From Pontiella agarivorans (GTDB taxonomy: Bacteria; Verrucomicrobiota; Kiritimatiellia; Kiritimatiellales; Pontiellaceae): a stretch of 64,000 nt of DNA. Below are positions 27,558-37,342 of this stretch, piece after piece. The stretch is taken from contig NZ_JARVCO010000002.1 of assembly GCF_034531395.1 (NCBI RefSeq), positions 496,001 to 560,000 of the forward strand. The letters run 5' to 3'. The translations under genes were made by a program, and so were the position numbers. Every line of letters begins with the position of its first letter. Positions within the stretch are counted from its first letter, which is position 1. A model generated the notes under the pieces. It searched no databases. It was not told where the DNA came from and worked only from the letters and a program-made list of their open reading frames with translations.

Positions 27558-30500
27558 ATGAAAAGATTACTGTTATTGGTGTCGTGTGCCTGGATAACGG
27601 CGCTTGCGACACAGGCTGCTGAAATATGGAGTGAGGATTTCAGCACGTGGTCTGATGGAGATATTAACGGAGTAAATGGCTGGGTGACTTCGACTAACGG
27701 CTGGACGAACAGCGTGGTTAACGGGGAACTGATGCTGGAGCCGGAGGGTGACCGAATTATGTATTCGACGAGCGGGGCTGATCTGGCCTTCGGCGAAAGT
27801 GTTCGGATTACCGTGGATTACCGTATTGGTATGTCCAGCGAACGTAAGCATAGCGGTTTATTCGGATTCGGAATTCAGACCAACACGATGGCCACAGCAG
27901 GAACTTCGGAAGAGTTGATTAATACGTACCTGTTCGTTTTCGGTCAGGAGGGGTCCATTCGTGAAGATGGTCAATTCAACCAGTTTCCCGACAGCCAGCA
28001 ATGGAACGGCCCGGGGACCTATGTCTTATCAGGCGCTGATCTTGGGTTGAACCCATACGGGTATTATACCAATGAAGCTCCGTATGACAGTGCGGCCTAT
28101 ATTGATCCCTTTTCGGACGATCTGCAGACGGTTTACACCATCACCAAATCTCATATTCAGGACGAATTTAATGTTTCTGTTTTAACGAGTAATAAATTGT
28201 CGGGTGTTACTTCGTCCGGCGCTGATTACGGTATTGCACGTTCCAATGCCTGGAATGCGTCTGAGCTTTACCTCACGCTGTACAGTGCCGGAGGAACGCA
28301 TGTGAGCAACACCAACTATATCCAAAAGGTGACTTTCGAAAAACTTGATGTTGCGATGGATGCACCTACAGGCGTTGGAGCGCTTGGTATGGATGGTCAG
28401 GTTGATCTCTCCTGGACGATCATGCCCGGAGCGACTCAATATGAAGTTTACCGTACCACTACTCCGGGATCGTATAGTGCGCCGCTGGCAACGGTTGGCA
28501 GTGAGGGATATTCAGATGCATCCGTCGTTAACGGAACGACCTATTATTATTCTGTTGTTGCCAAGTATGCCGGTGGTGACTCGGTATTTTCTGATGAAGT
28601 ATCAGCCACGCCGAAAACCATCTACAGCGATGCTCCGGTGTATTCCACCGATTTCAGCGGCATTAGCGGGGACTTGGCTGCAGATGCTGATTGGGTTGCG
28701 GTTTCCGGCAGCAGCAATAATGCATTCAATGTAATTTCGGACAGCGGAACCAATTGGGCGGACACGGTTTCGGTTTCCAACTTTTTTGATGAAACTGTGG
28801 GTAATGCAGTGTATGTGGATCGCCTGATGCGCAATGAAGCAGATGATGCCGTTGAGGGTTCGTTTGATGTGGTGGTCAGTGTGACGGCTGCAGGAACAGA
28901 TGATTCGGATCATAACAATCAGGGTGTGTTGAGTTTCGGTATCACCAGCTCCTCTACTGAAGCGCTGGATGCAGATAAAGCCATGATGGCCATGTTTTAT
29001 CTGGGCGTGCGTTTTGAAAACAATCTCTACGTGACGTTTGGTCAGGAGGGCAATGATATTGACAGTAATCGTCTGGCCTTCCTGGGCTGGAGTGAAGCCG
29101 GATGGAATCCGAAACCGCTTCTAGCTGTAAGCAAGTCCTATCTCGGAAATTCTGAGGCTCCACGTGATCTGGTCACAGATCTTCTGAATGTCAGCTGGAA
29201 AATCCGCAAGACGCGTGAGCCGGGCGTTTATCAGGCCTGGGCATCGTTGTCCAATACAGTTTCCGGTGTTGTTAACACGAGCTCCACTCTGATTGAGTTT
29301 GAAACCGATACCATGCAGGAAATGTACGATGCAACTGCCGGTGTATTTGCCATGGGGCGTCATCCCAATGCAAAAAAGGCTGAATACAATTCGGAACTGT
29401 TTGCCGCGGTCGAAAATGTGAGTATTGCACACTCGAGCGGGAATCTTCCGGACGTGATTGCTCCGACGGTAACCACAGTTCTGCCGGCCGACCGCTCCGT
29501 TACTATTGAATGGGATCCGGTGCTGGATGCGATGGGCGGATATACGTTGACTGTGGAAACGCCGGACAGTGAAACCTATGTGGTGGCGGATGGCATCACT
29601 GAAACTTCATTCACGGATTCACCGCGATGGAATGATGTGACCAATAGCTATACCCTGACGGCAAACTTTGATTCCGATCTTGCGCCGAATACGGCCAGCA
29701 CAAACTTTTCTGCTGCTCCGATCGGACTTGAAACGGTCTTTGCGATGGACGGAAGCTATGGGGCCTACAAAGTGGACTTCGTTGCAGACAATACCGTTGT
29801 AACCAATGCGGGAAATACCGTGCGGTATGTTGATTATCTGTCCTCGCCGCTGTTTGTAACGGATGAGAACGGGTATACCGGTCCCACGCTGTATGCCTTG
29901 CTGCAGCAGGATATTCATGCAAACACCGCGAATTTTTATGCGGAGGCCAATACCGCCGGAGGTGGAAAAATCGGTATGAGCACGTCGGGATGGAATGCCT
30001 TTGGTAACGGCCTGTTTTTCATGCCGGTGTCGGATATGGGATATGGCGAATCGACGCTTGATGCTGTAAATAACGCGCCGTTAAGTACGTATGTATATTT
30101 CGGCAGCTGGACCTGGGGGGCCGGCAACGGTTCCGTACGCGCCGCTGTTCGTAATGGAAGCACCTGGTATGTGAGTGATACGAAATATGCCGCCAACTAT
30201 GTTTCCGGCGGTGAACCGAAACCGGTGTATGTTTCGGACGTGGCTGCGGAAACGTGGTATGAGCTCGATATTTCCGATCCATCAGCCCATCTGGCTCCTG
30301 GCGCGACAACAGACGGAAGCGGGTTCACGGACGTCAATGCCATGGGCTGGTATTTTGACAATGCCGCTAATGCCTATGTCTACGAAATGGAAGTGAAGAT
30401 CTCCGGTGCGCTGGCGTCGTATGACTTCTGGGCACAGAACAGCGGACTGGTCAGTTCGAATTCGGCCGCAGGGCTTGACCCCGATGGCGATTTGATTGTG

Positions 30501-30812
30501 AACAGCGCTGAATATGCCTTCGGTGGCGATCCGCTGGATCCTGAAAATGTCGGGAATCTTCCGGTCATGGATACTTCCATACATTCGGCACCGGGAACAG
30601 GAGATGATTCGTTCGTGTATGTTTATCAGAAACGCAGGGATCCGGTCAGCGGTATCACTTATAATCTGGAATCTACCGAGAATCTTATGCTGGGCTGGGA
30701 TCCGGCCACCTTCACATCCACAGAATCCGTTCTGGATTATGAGTGGATGACGGTAACGAACTATATTCCGCTTATTTCCAATCAGCTGTTTATTCAATTG
30801 GATGCCCAGTAA
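27558..30812 (+). CDS. Large secreted multidomain protein with fibronectin type III domain
   Basis: A 1084-residue exported protein with signal peptide KRLLLLVSCAWITALATQAAE. A beta-sandwich N-terminal region is followed by a fibronectin type III domain at about 268-352 (APTGVGALGMDGQVDLSW, NGTTYYYSVVAKY). Further beta-rich segments resembling the N-terminal one (YSTDFSGISGDLAADADW) follow, then a second FnIII-like stretch near 640-710. It ends with a calcium-binding type block (LDPDGDLIVNSAEYAFGGDP) and a terminal beta domain. No glycosidase residues are evident, so it may bind or present polysaccharide. It opens the galactan locus and has AGGAG before its ATG. Confidence 0.8.
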   Translation: MKRLLLLVSCAWITALATQAAEIWSEDFSTWSDGDINGVNGWVTSTNGWTNSVVNGELMLEPEGDRIMYSTSGADLAFGESVRITVDYRIGMSSERKHSGLFGFGIQTNTMATAGTSEELINTYLFVFGQEGSIREDGQFNQFPDSQQWNGPGTYVLSGADLGLNPYGYYTNEAPYDSAAYIDPFSDDLQTVYTITKSHIQDEFNVSVLTSNKLSGVTSSGADYGIARSNAWNASELYLTLYSAGGTHVSNTNYIQKVTFEKLDVAMDAPTGVGALGMDGQVDLSWTIMPGATQYEVYRTTTPGSYSAPLATVGSEGYSDASVVNGTTYYYSVVAKYAGGDSVFSDEVSATPKTIYSDAPVYSTDFSGISGDLAADADWVAVSGSSNNAFNVISDSGTNWADTVSVSNFFDETVGNAVYVDRLMRNEADDAVEGSFDVVVSVTAAGTDDSDHNNQGVLSFGITSSSTEALDADKAMMAMFYLGVRFENNLYVTFGQEGNDIDSNRLAFLGWSEAGWNPKPLLAVSKSYLGNSEAPRDLVTDLLNVSWKIRKTREPGVYQAWASLSNTVSGVVNTSSTLIEFETDTMQEMYDATAGVFAMGRHPNAKKAEYNSELFAAVENVSIAHSSGNLPDVIAPTVTTVLPADRSVTIEWDPVLDAMGGYTLTVETPDSETYVVADGITETSFTDSPRWNDVTNSYTLTANFDSDLAPNTASTNFSAAPIGLETVFAMDGSYGAYKVDFVADNTVVTNAGNTVRYVDYLSSPLFVTDENGYTGPTLYALLQQDIHANTANFYAEANTAGGGKIGMSTSGWNAFGNGLFFMPVSDMGYGESTLDAVNNAPLSTYVYFGSWTWGAGNGSVRAAVRNGSTWYVSDTKYAANYVSGGEPKPVYVSDVAAETWYELDISDPSAHLAPGATTDGSGFTDVNAMGWYFDNAANAYVYEMEVKISGALASYDFWAQNSGLVSSNSAAGLDPDGDLIVNSAEYAFGGDPLDPENVGNLPVMDTSIHSAPGTGDDSFVYVYQKRRDPVSGITYNLESTENLMLGWDPATFTSTESVLDYEWMTVTNYIPLISNQLFIQLDAQ
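28241..28255. repeat. 15-bp dyad copy inside the FnIII gene
   Basis: TTCCAATGCCTGGAA, exact in the TTCCA-N5-TGGAA core. It is the last copy before a gap of more than 10 kb that spans the polysaccharidase genes. Confidence 0.65.
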
Positions 30813-30843
30813 ACATCGGTACGCGGAAATATAAGAAACAGGG

Positions 30844-30869
30844 AAAACCCCGCTGCGGCGGGGTTTTTC
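30844..30869 (+). terminator. Terminator between the FnIII gene and GH86
   Basis: AAAACCCCGC pairs with GCGGGGTTTT across a short loop, then T. It separates the first gene of the locus from the polysaccharidases, or attenuates read-through. Confidence 0.85.
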
Positions 30870-30896
30870 TCTATATAGAATGAAGAGGAATTAATA

Positions 30897-33800
30897 ATGA
30901 GGTATCGGAAGCGGCTATTGCTGTTCGTGTTTGCGGCAGCACGGGTTTGGGGGACATCTGTACTGGAAATCGGATTTTCGGACTCGGAGGGATTTTTCGA
31001 CGGCACCTCCGTGAATACGATTCAGGGGATGAGTGCCCAGCTCGGCTGGATTGCGGAAGATACCGCAGGCATTGGATATATGGTTTGCACCAGCAGTTAT
31101 AACCGGGCGCAGAATTATGCCGGTTACACGCTGGAAAAAGGTGAGTCGGTGATTATTGAAACCACATTGCGGCTGCAGGGCGATCGTTCGGCGTTTTCCG
31201 CAAAAGATCTGTTCAGAATCGGGTTTGCTGAAAAGGCGCAGCATTCCGGGGCGGACACCCCCTCAATCGGGGCTGAGCTTTCTGCACGGGCCGACGGCGG
31301 CTATTCGGTGGGTCGCGACGCAGCGGTGGTGGTTATTCCTCCATCGGCTTCCAATGACTGGATTAAAATTTCGCAGGTGATCACCCGCAGCACGCTCTCC
31401 AATACATTCACCGGCATCGTCCATGCGTATAATGTAAGCCGGGATACGGATCTGGGAACCACAGCTTCTGCATGGACGCAATCGACTGATGACGGCTCGT
31501 GGGGCGGAACCATGCGTCCGGGTTTCCGGGCGTGGAATTTATCGTTTCCGGTTGAGTTGCAGGTGGACCACTGGAAGGTCTATACGCAGGCGGCTGCAGA
31601 GCCGCCGCTGGAAACCGAACCGGTTCATCTGCTGATTGATCCGGAGGTGAGTGTGGCCATTGGAGGGCACCTTGAGCTCGACCGCCGGAAATTTATTAAC
31701 CTGAGCGATGCCGGCCGTAAGTTTGAAACAAGGACGAACAATGATGCTCAGGAAACCTATTATATTGAAGAGCTAGGGATGAACTTCGGCCGCGAACTGG
31801 GCGGCGCATACGGAACAACCGGATGGAGCAGCGCGGTTCGTGAGGATTCAGAGAATCCCGGACAGGTAGACATAGCCTATCTAACGAATAACCTGAGGGC
31901 TGATAATGGCGGCAGTTCCGCCTGGATGATGGATTCATTCAATCCGAATCTGGATGTGGCCACGCACGACCGATACGGAAGTGTTCCTGATTTTATGGAT
32001 GCCTGGTATGCAGAAGGAGACAGTGCCAATCATTTACATGCGGTGAATATCAATGCCTATGCGGAATATGTCGCCGCGGTTCTGGAATATGGCTACACCG
32101 ATTGGACGCGCCCGAAAACGTATGAAATTGTGAATGAGCCGAATTGGCGGGTCTGGCGCGATCAGCGTTTTGCCGATCTTCATACTGCCGTTAAAAATCA
32201 TGTTCAATCCAATGGGCTGGATGTGGCGGTGGGCGGCCCCTGCATGTCGGTCGGCTATTTTTATAAAAACAACTATCAGAATTTCGGGCTCGATACGTTT
32301 ATGGCCAATACCGGCTGCGATCTCGATTTTTATTCGTTCCATATTTATGACTACATGAGTTTCGATACGAATAAGAACGATTTTGTCGGGCGGGTTTCCA
32401 CGGGGCTGCCTATTGAAGGGGTGCTGGATATGGTGGAAAACTATGCACTCAATACGCATGGAAAAACCGTGGATATGGTGCTGAGTGAGCACGGGGGATA
32501 TATCTCGACCGATCAGGAAGGGGCACTGGATCTGATTGCCGATACTTATTTTCCCAGCAATTCATTTGCCGGAACGGTGTTTGAATGGGAGATGAAGCGG
32601 CGGTCGGTGAGTGAACATCTGGCGGTCAGCAGCGCCATCGCGAATACCTTGGCATTTATGAATAATCCCCATGTGGTGCGCAAAGCCGTTCCCTTTATTC
32701 TGCTGGAATCAGCGGGATGGAATCCTCGCTATTATTCAACACTGCTGGTGAAAGAAAATTTTGATAAAAACAGTGAGGTGTGGCATGAGTCGACCTATGT
32801 GAACTTTTTTAAGTTTTTCCGGAATGTGGAGGGGCGGCGCGTTCGCGTGATGCTTGAGGATCCGGATATTCAGACGCAGGCCTATGTCAGCGGAACAAAG
32901 CTGTTTATTCTGATGAATAATCTGGCGGATAGAGCGGACGCTCTTGCCCTGAATCTTCCGACGACCGGAATAGAAACGATTACATTGCGCCGCTTCGGCC
33001 GGAACACTGATTTTACGCCGTTTTTCACGGAGACACAGGTGCAGACGCTGGAAGGCCTGCAGATCGGCGCTCGTGAAGCATTGGCCATTGAGATAAACTA
33101 CAGTACCGGCTTTGCTGAAAAAATGCGTCTCAATGAAGTGCCGTACTATGGAGATCTGGTTCGGCAGGAATTTGCCGGAAGCAGAACATTCAATGTGGCG
33201 GTTCCTGAATATGCGCAGGCCCGTTCGGCGATGCTTCGTATTTCCGTGGGCCGTGATTCCGGATTGGATAATGATCTCGACGTGGTTTTTAACGGAACAC
33301 CACTGGATGTTCCGCTGGAAGACTGCGCCGATCGGCTGGATAACGGCAGTGAATACGGAAGTCTCAAGCTGATTCCGCTACCGGCGAATTTGCTGCAGGC
33401 TGAAAATACGATTCAGGTTTCTTTTCCGGGTTCGGGTATCGGCGGTATCGGTTCAGTAGTGATCCGGGCGGCGCTGGAGGAGCCGGATGTTCAGCAGGTC
33501 TATGCTGTAAACTGTGCCGGTCCGGAATACATCGCATCCGATGGTACGGTATATCGTGCCGACGCCTATTATTCCGGCGGTTCCGTCGGAATGGACAGCA
33601 CGTCCGACTTTTCAGGAACCGAAGAAGACACCCTCTATGTTCATGAACGGTATGGTGAAGATTTTTCGTATGCTGTGCCGGTACCTGACGGAGATTATAC
33701 TGTGACGCTGCATATGGCTGAAAATTGGTTCGATGTCACGAACGGCCGCATTTTCAGTGTGGACCTTGAAGGGGAAAATGTGATCAGCAATCTGGACCTG

Positions 33801-34298
33801 GTTGCGGAAGCCGGCCGCGCCGTGGCGTACGATCAGCCGTTCAATACCACCGTAAATGACGGGTCACTGGATATTGATTTCTATGCTGCGGTAAACCATG
33901 CCAAAATCAATGCCATTAAAGCTGTGCGGGCCGTTGCATCGGGGCCGGTGTATTCCGACTGGGTGCTGCAGCAGGGGCTCAGCCTGAGCAATGCTGTGAA
34001 AAGTGTGGATGATGACGGTGATGGATTTGATACCTATGCGGAGTTTATTGCCGATACTGATCCGCTCGATTCGTTGTCGCGTTTTCGAATTGATGAAGCA
34101 GGGGCGGAGGATTCCGGTTTCGGTATTTCTTTTCCGTCCTCCAGCAATCGCACGTATACTGTCCGGGTGGCGGGTGAACTGTCCGGAGAGTGGCAGATTT
34201 TGACCAACGGTGTTTCAGGCACTGGAAATATGCTCGATATCATCGATCCTGCTCTGAGTTCCAACCGGTTTTACCGTATTGATGTGGAGATTGAATAA
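30897..34298 (+). CDS. GH86-like beta-agarase/porphyranase with malectin domain
   Basis: A 1133-residue exported enzyme. After a signal peptide and a beta-sandwich of about 200 residues, a clan GH-A barrel runs from about 240 to 740, with the acid/base Glu414 in YEIVNEPNW and the nucleophile Glu531 in VLSEHGGY. This arrangement and the surrounding sequence fit GH86, whose members cleave agarose or porphyran. A malectin-type carbohydrate-binding domain at about 868-1010 (AVNCAGPEYIASDG) is followed by a DDDGDGFDTYAEF calcium loop and a C-terminal domain ending SSNRFYR. Exact specificity is not visible. Confidence 0.75.
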   Translation: MRYRKRLLLFVFAAARVWGTSVLEIGFSDSEGFFDGTSVNTIQGMSAQLGWIAEDTAGIGYMVCTSSYNRAQNYAGYTLEKGESVIIETTLRLQGDRSAFSAKDLFRIGFAEKAQHSGADTPSIGAELSARADGGYSVGRDAAVVVIPPSASNDWIKISQVITRSTLSNTFTGIVHAYNVSRDTDLGTTASAWTQSTDDGSWGGTMRPGFRAWNLSFPVELQVDHWKVYTQAAAEPPLETEPVHLLIDPEVSVAIGGHLELDRRKFINLSDAGRKFETRTNNDAQETYYIEELGMNFGRELGGAYGTTGWSSAVREDSENPGQVDIAYLTNNLRADNGGSSAWMMDSFNPNLDVATHDRYGSVPDFMDAWYAEGDSANHLHAVNINAYAEYVAAVLEYGYTDWTRPKTYEIVNEPNWRVWRDQRFADLHTAVKNHVQSNGLDVAVGGPCMSVGYFYKNNYQNFGLDTFMANTGCDLDFYSFHIYDYMSFDTNKNDFVGRVSTGLPIEGVLDMVENYALNTHGKTVDMVLSEHGGYISTDQEGALDLIADTYFPSNSFAGTVFEWEMKRRSVSEHLAVSSAIANTLAFMNNPHVVRKAVPFILLESAGWNPRYYSTLLVKENFDKNSEVWHESTYVNFFKFFRNVEGRRVRVMLEDPDIQTQAYVSGTKLFILMNNLADRADALALNLPTTGIETITLRRFGRNTDFTPFFTETQVQTLEGLQIGAREALAIEINYSTGFAEKMRLNEVPYYGDLVRQEFAGSRTFNVAVPEYAQARSAMLRISVGRDSGLDNDLDVVFNGTPLDVPLEDCADRLDNGSEYGSLKLIPLPANLLQAENTIQVSFPGSGIGGIGSVVIRAALEEPDVQQVYAVNCAGPEYIASDGTVYRADAYYSGGSVGMDSTSDFSGTEEDTLYVHERYGEDFSYAVPVPDGDYTVTLHMAENWFDVTNGRIFSVDLEGENVISNLDLVAEAGRAVAYDQPFNTTVNDGSLDIDFYAAVNHAKINAIKAVRAVASGPVYSDWVLQQGLSLSNAVKSVDDDGDGFDTYAEFIADTDPLDSLSRFRIDEAGAEDSGFGISFPSSSNRTYTVRVAGELSGEWQILTNGVSGTGNMLDIIDPALSSNRFYRIDVEIE

Positions 34299-34324
34299 TC
34301 ACAGGAAAAGGGAGTGATTTAACG

Positions 34325-37267
34325 ATGAGAATCTCAGTGTTAACTGCAGTTGTTTCGTGTTTTTTTCTGACCCATTCGGCGGAGTCGGCCATCACGGTTG
34401 TTTCAGATGATTTCAGTATCTATGCCCCGGGAGTTTCCATTGCCGGGAACTGGGATCCCAAATCGGATGGGGGAAGTCAGGAAGACCTTTTTACCGGCTG
34501 GAACAGTGAGTATGCGGTGCTGGATGGAGAGGCGGAATTGAATTATCACATTCCGCACCAGACCGGATTTACAATCGGATCCGGTGGGTCAGCGGTCATC
34601 CGTTCTGATTTCCGTTATGTCTATGCCGGCGGCGGAAATATAACGAATTACTTCAACAATCATATTTTCGGTTTGATGATTTCCACTACGCCTGACTGGG
34701 AGAGCGGATCGACCGAAGGGTTTTATATTGCTCAGCGTGGCGGGGCCATCGGCAACCGGCTTAATGATGACCCGTGGATTGAAGGGTGGATATCGCACAG
34801 TACGCTGGGGGTGAACACGGACAATACCGATACCAGTATTTGGTTTTCGGTGGAGTGGACCATTCGCGATGTGGGCGGGGCGTTGCAAGCACAGGCGGTT
34901 CTGACCGATGGAGATTCCGTAAACTATACCTCAACAGAAGAGGAACTCAGCATTCCGACAGGAACCGAGATTTTTGCGGGATACTCCACAGGCTGGAACA
35001 ATACCGGAATGAGTATCGAGGCATTCGGGAAAATATTGGAAGTGCATATGGACAACTTCTCGGTATGGATGGGCGATCCGGAGCCGGGGAGTGTTTATCC
35101 GTTCACTGATTCCTCTAATCTGACGGGCTGGATTGCCTATGAGCCGATGTGGGATGAATTCGACGGTTTTGTGCTGGATGCGGAAAAGTGGGAGCCGCTT
35201 TCGTGGGATGGACGAAAGCCGGTTTATCATGAATATAACAATGTGACCCTGTCCAATGGCGTTGCGGTATTGACCACCGACTGGAAAGACGGTCCGGTCG
35301 GTTCGGTATCGGAAAGTGAATATTCTATTTCATCGGGGTATTTTCAGAGTACGACGGTTCGTCGTTACGGTTACTTTGAAATCAAATGCCGCGCGCTTGA
35401 TTTTCCGATTATGACCACCTGGTGGTTGACCGGCGGCAGCAGCTCATTCGGTCGCGAAATTGATATGCTGGAATGCCCGTCCGGAGTCGAAGGGCGCAAA
35501 GATTACTATTCCTGTAATTTCCATATCTGGAAAACGCCGACACCGGAGGGCGTGGATGACAACGGAGGAACGTCCATTGCCGATCCAGAGCATTATGATC
35601 TGCCGTTTGATATGGTGGATGATTTTCACGTGTACGGGTTCGAGTGGGATAAGGACTCCTGTAAAATCTATATTGACGGCGTGCTTTACCGCACCCGTGA
35701 GACCGGAAGTTTTACGGTTGGTCAACGGCTTATGGTAGGGAATGAATACAACAGTTGGCTCAACGATATCGTGGAGATCAATTCCAACCTGCATAAATTG
35801 GGGACGTCATATGAGGTAGATTATGTCCGTGCGTGGATTAAGCCGGAAACCGATACGACGTGGTATGTCGATGGAGCCAACGGGGACGACAGTTATTCCG
35901 GGCTGAACTGGACCGAGGCCAAAAAAACGATTCCGGCTGCGATTGATGAAGCCTATGACGGTGATTCCATCTGGGTTGCGGGGGGATATTATCCCGAATA
36001 TCTTACTTTTTACGGTATGCATAATCTGAAGGTGTACGGTGGATTTGCAGTGGGCGATATTTCGATTGAAGATCGCGATTTTATCGAACATCCAACCCTC
36101 ATTGATACGCCGCCGGATGGGTATTCCGCAGTCAGTATAAAAGGCACTCAGGGCTTCCGGTTTGATGGGTTTACGGTTACGGGAACCACCGGAAATTATG
36201 AGCACGGCATTGATATCGAAGGTCCCTGCACCAATGTGGTTATCGCCAACTGCCGGACTATTGACCATAACCCCGCCAACGGTGGCGGAAGCGGTGCCTA
36301 CGTGGATGGCGTTGATGGGCTGGGACTGACGCAGGTTCGTTTTGAAAACTGCGAATTTTCCGGTAATCAGTCTTTCGGTCAATATGCCGGCGGTGCGGCA
36401 TTTGGTGCCCGGAACGGTGCGGTGGTGGAGATTGCAGATTCACAGATAATCCATAACGAAACATCAGGAACCGGCGGGTTCCTGCATATGCAGTGGGATG
36501 AGGAAAATACATCGATTTTGGTGACCAACTGTCTGATTTCCGCCAACACCAATATGGTTGGGCGCGGTGTGATTCGGCATAATTGCGGTACGGTTGAACT
36601 CGTGGACTGCACGATCATCAATAATAGCGCCGACGGTGTCGAATCCGATCAATGGGGATCACCCATGATTACAATTCAACGCAGTCTTATTGCAGGAAAC
36701 GGGGGTGAAGGCTTCTGGGCCAACCACTCGGATTTTTGGCTTCAGGATAACCTGTTCTTTGACCATCCGGACGGGCATGTGAATTATAACGGGGATAAAA
36801 GTACGGAATCGGCCATTAATGGTTTATCACAGGCTTCGGGGAATAGGGTGGGCGATCCAAACTCTATGTTGATCACCTATTCCGACAGCGATCTCGATGA
36901 AATGCCGGACTGGTGGGAAGTGGAAAATGAGTTGGATGTGACGGCGGATGATTATGAATCCGACACGGATAATGACGGATCATTTTCCGGGGATGAATTT
37001 ATTGCCGGAACGAATCCGCAGGATGCGGGAAGTGTTTTCAAGGTAAGCAGTGTTCCGGATGCCGGATCTTTTACCATTTACTTCGATGCCGAACCGGGGC
37101 GGTTGTACAGCATCGAAACCAGTGACGATCTTTCCGAGGAATGGAATCTGCTTACCAACGGGATTGCCGGAAATGGAAGCAGAATTGAAATTGTGAATGA
37201 ATTCCTCTCAAGCAACCGGTTTTACCGCGTAACAGCCGAGCTGAACCAAGGGGTCCAATCTAACTGA
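34325..37267 (+). CDS. GH16 glycoside hydrolase fused to a right-handed beta-helix
   Basis: A 980-residue exported protein. After the signal peptide (RISVLTAVVSCFFLTHSAES) comes a lectin-like beta-sandwich to about 255. A GH16 catalytic domain covers about 270-505, with the signature REIDMLE giving nucleophile Glu378, Asp380 and acid/base Glu383. The ExDxxE form with the beta-bulge is used by agarases, porphyranases and carrageenases. From about 513 to 840 a right-handed parallel beta-helix follows (WYVDGANGDDSYSGLNWTEA, then many short N/V/I repeats). A calcium block and the same C-terminal domain as the GH86 protein close it. The combination of two carbohydrate-acting folds in one chain is unusual. 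Confidence 0.8.
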   Translation: MRISVLTAVVSCFFLTHSAESAITVVSDDFSIYAPGVSIAGNWDPKSDGGSQEDLFTGWNSEYAVLDGEAELNYHIPHQTGFTIGSGGSAVIRSDFRYVYAGGGNITNYFNNHIFGLMISTTPDWESGSTEGFYIAQRGGAIGNRLNDDPWIEGWISHSTLGVNTDNTDTSIWFSVEWTIRDVGGALQAQAVLTDGDSVNYTSTEEELSIPTGTEIFAGYSTGWNNTGMSIEAFGKILEVHMDNFSVWMGDPEPGSVYPFTDSSNLTGWIAYEPMWDEFDGFVLDAEKWEPLSWDGRKPVYHEYNNVTLSNGVAVLTTDWKDGPVGSVSESEYSISSGYFQSTTVRRYGYFEIKCRALDFPIMTTWWLTGGSSSFGREIDMLECPSGVEGRKDYYSCNFHIWKTPTPEGVDDNGGTSIADPEHYDLPFDMVDDFHVYGFEWDKDSCKIYIDGVLYRTRETGSFTVGQRLMVGNEYNSWLNDIVEINSNLHKLGTSYEVDYVRAWIKPETDTTWYVDGANGDDSYSGLNWTEAKKTIPAAIDEAYDGDSIWVAGGYYPEYLTFYGMHNLKVYGGFAVGDISIEDRDFIEHPTLIDTPPDGYSAVSIKGTQGFRFDGFTVTGTTGNYEHGIDIEGPCTNVVIANCRTIDHNPANGGGSGAYVDGVDGLGLTQVRFENCEFSGNQSFGQYAGGAAFGARNGAVVEIADSQIIHNETSGTGGFLHMQWDEENTSILVTNCLISANTNMVGRGVIRHNCGTVELVDCTIINNSADGVESDQWGSPMITIQRSLIAGNGGEGFWANHSDFWLQDNLFFDHPDGHVNYNGDKSTESAINGLSQASGNRVGDPNSMLITYSDSDLDEMPDWWEVENELDVTADDYESDTDNDGSFSGDEFIAGTNPQDAGSVFKVSSVPDAGSFTIYFDAEPGRLYSIETSDDLSEEWNLLTNGIAGNGSRIEIVNEFLSSNRFYRVTAELNQGVQSN

Positions 37268-37342
37268 AAGGCGTATTTTCGATTCGGGAATTAAATGGTC
37301 TAATACTCGGTCGAATTAAATGCAACGGAATGGAATGACGGA

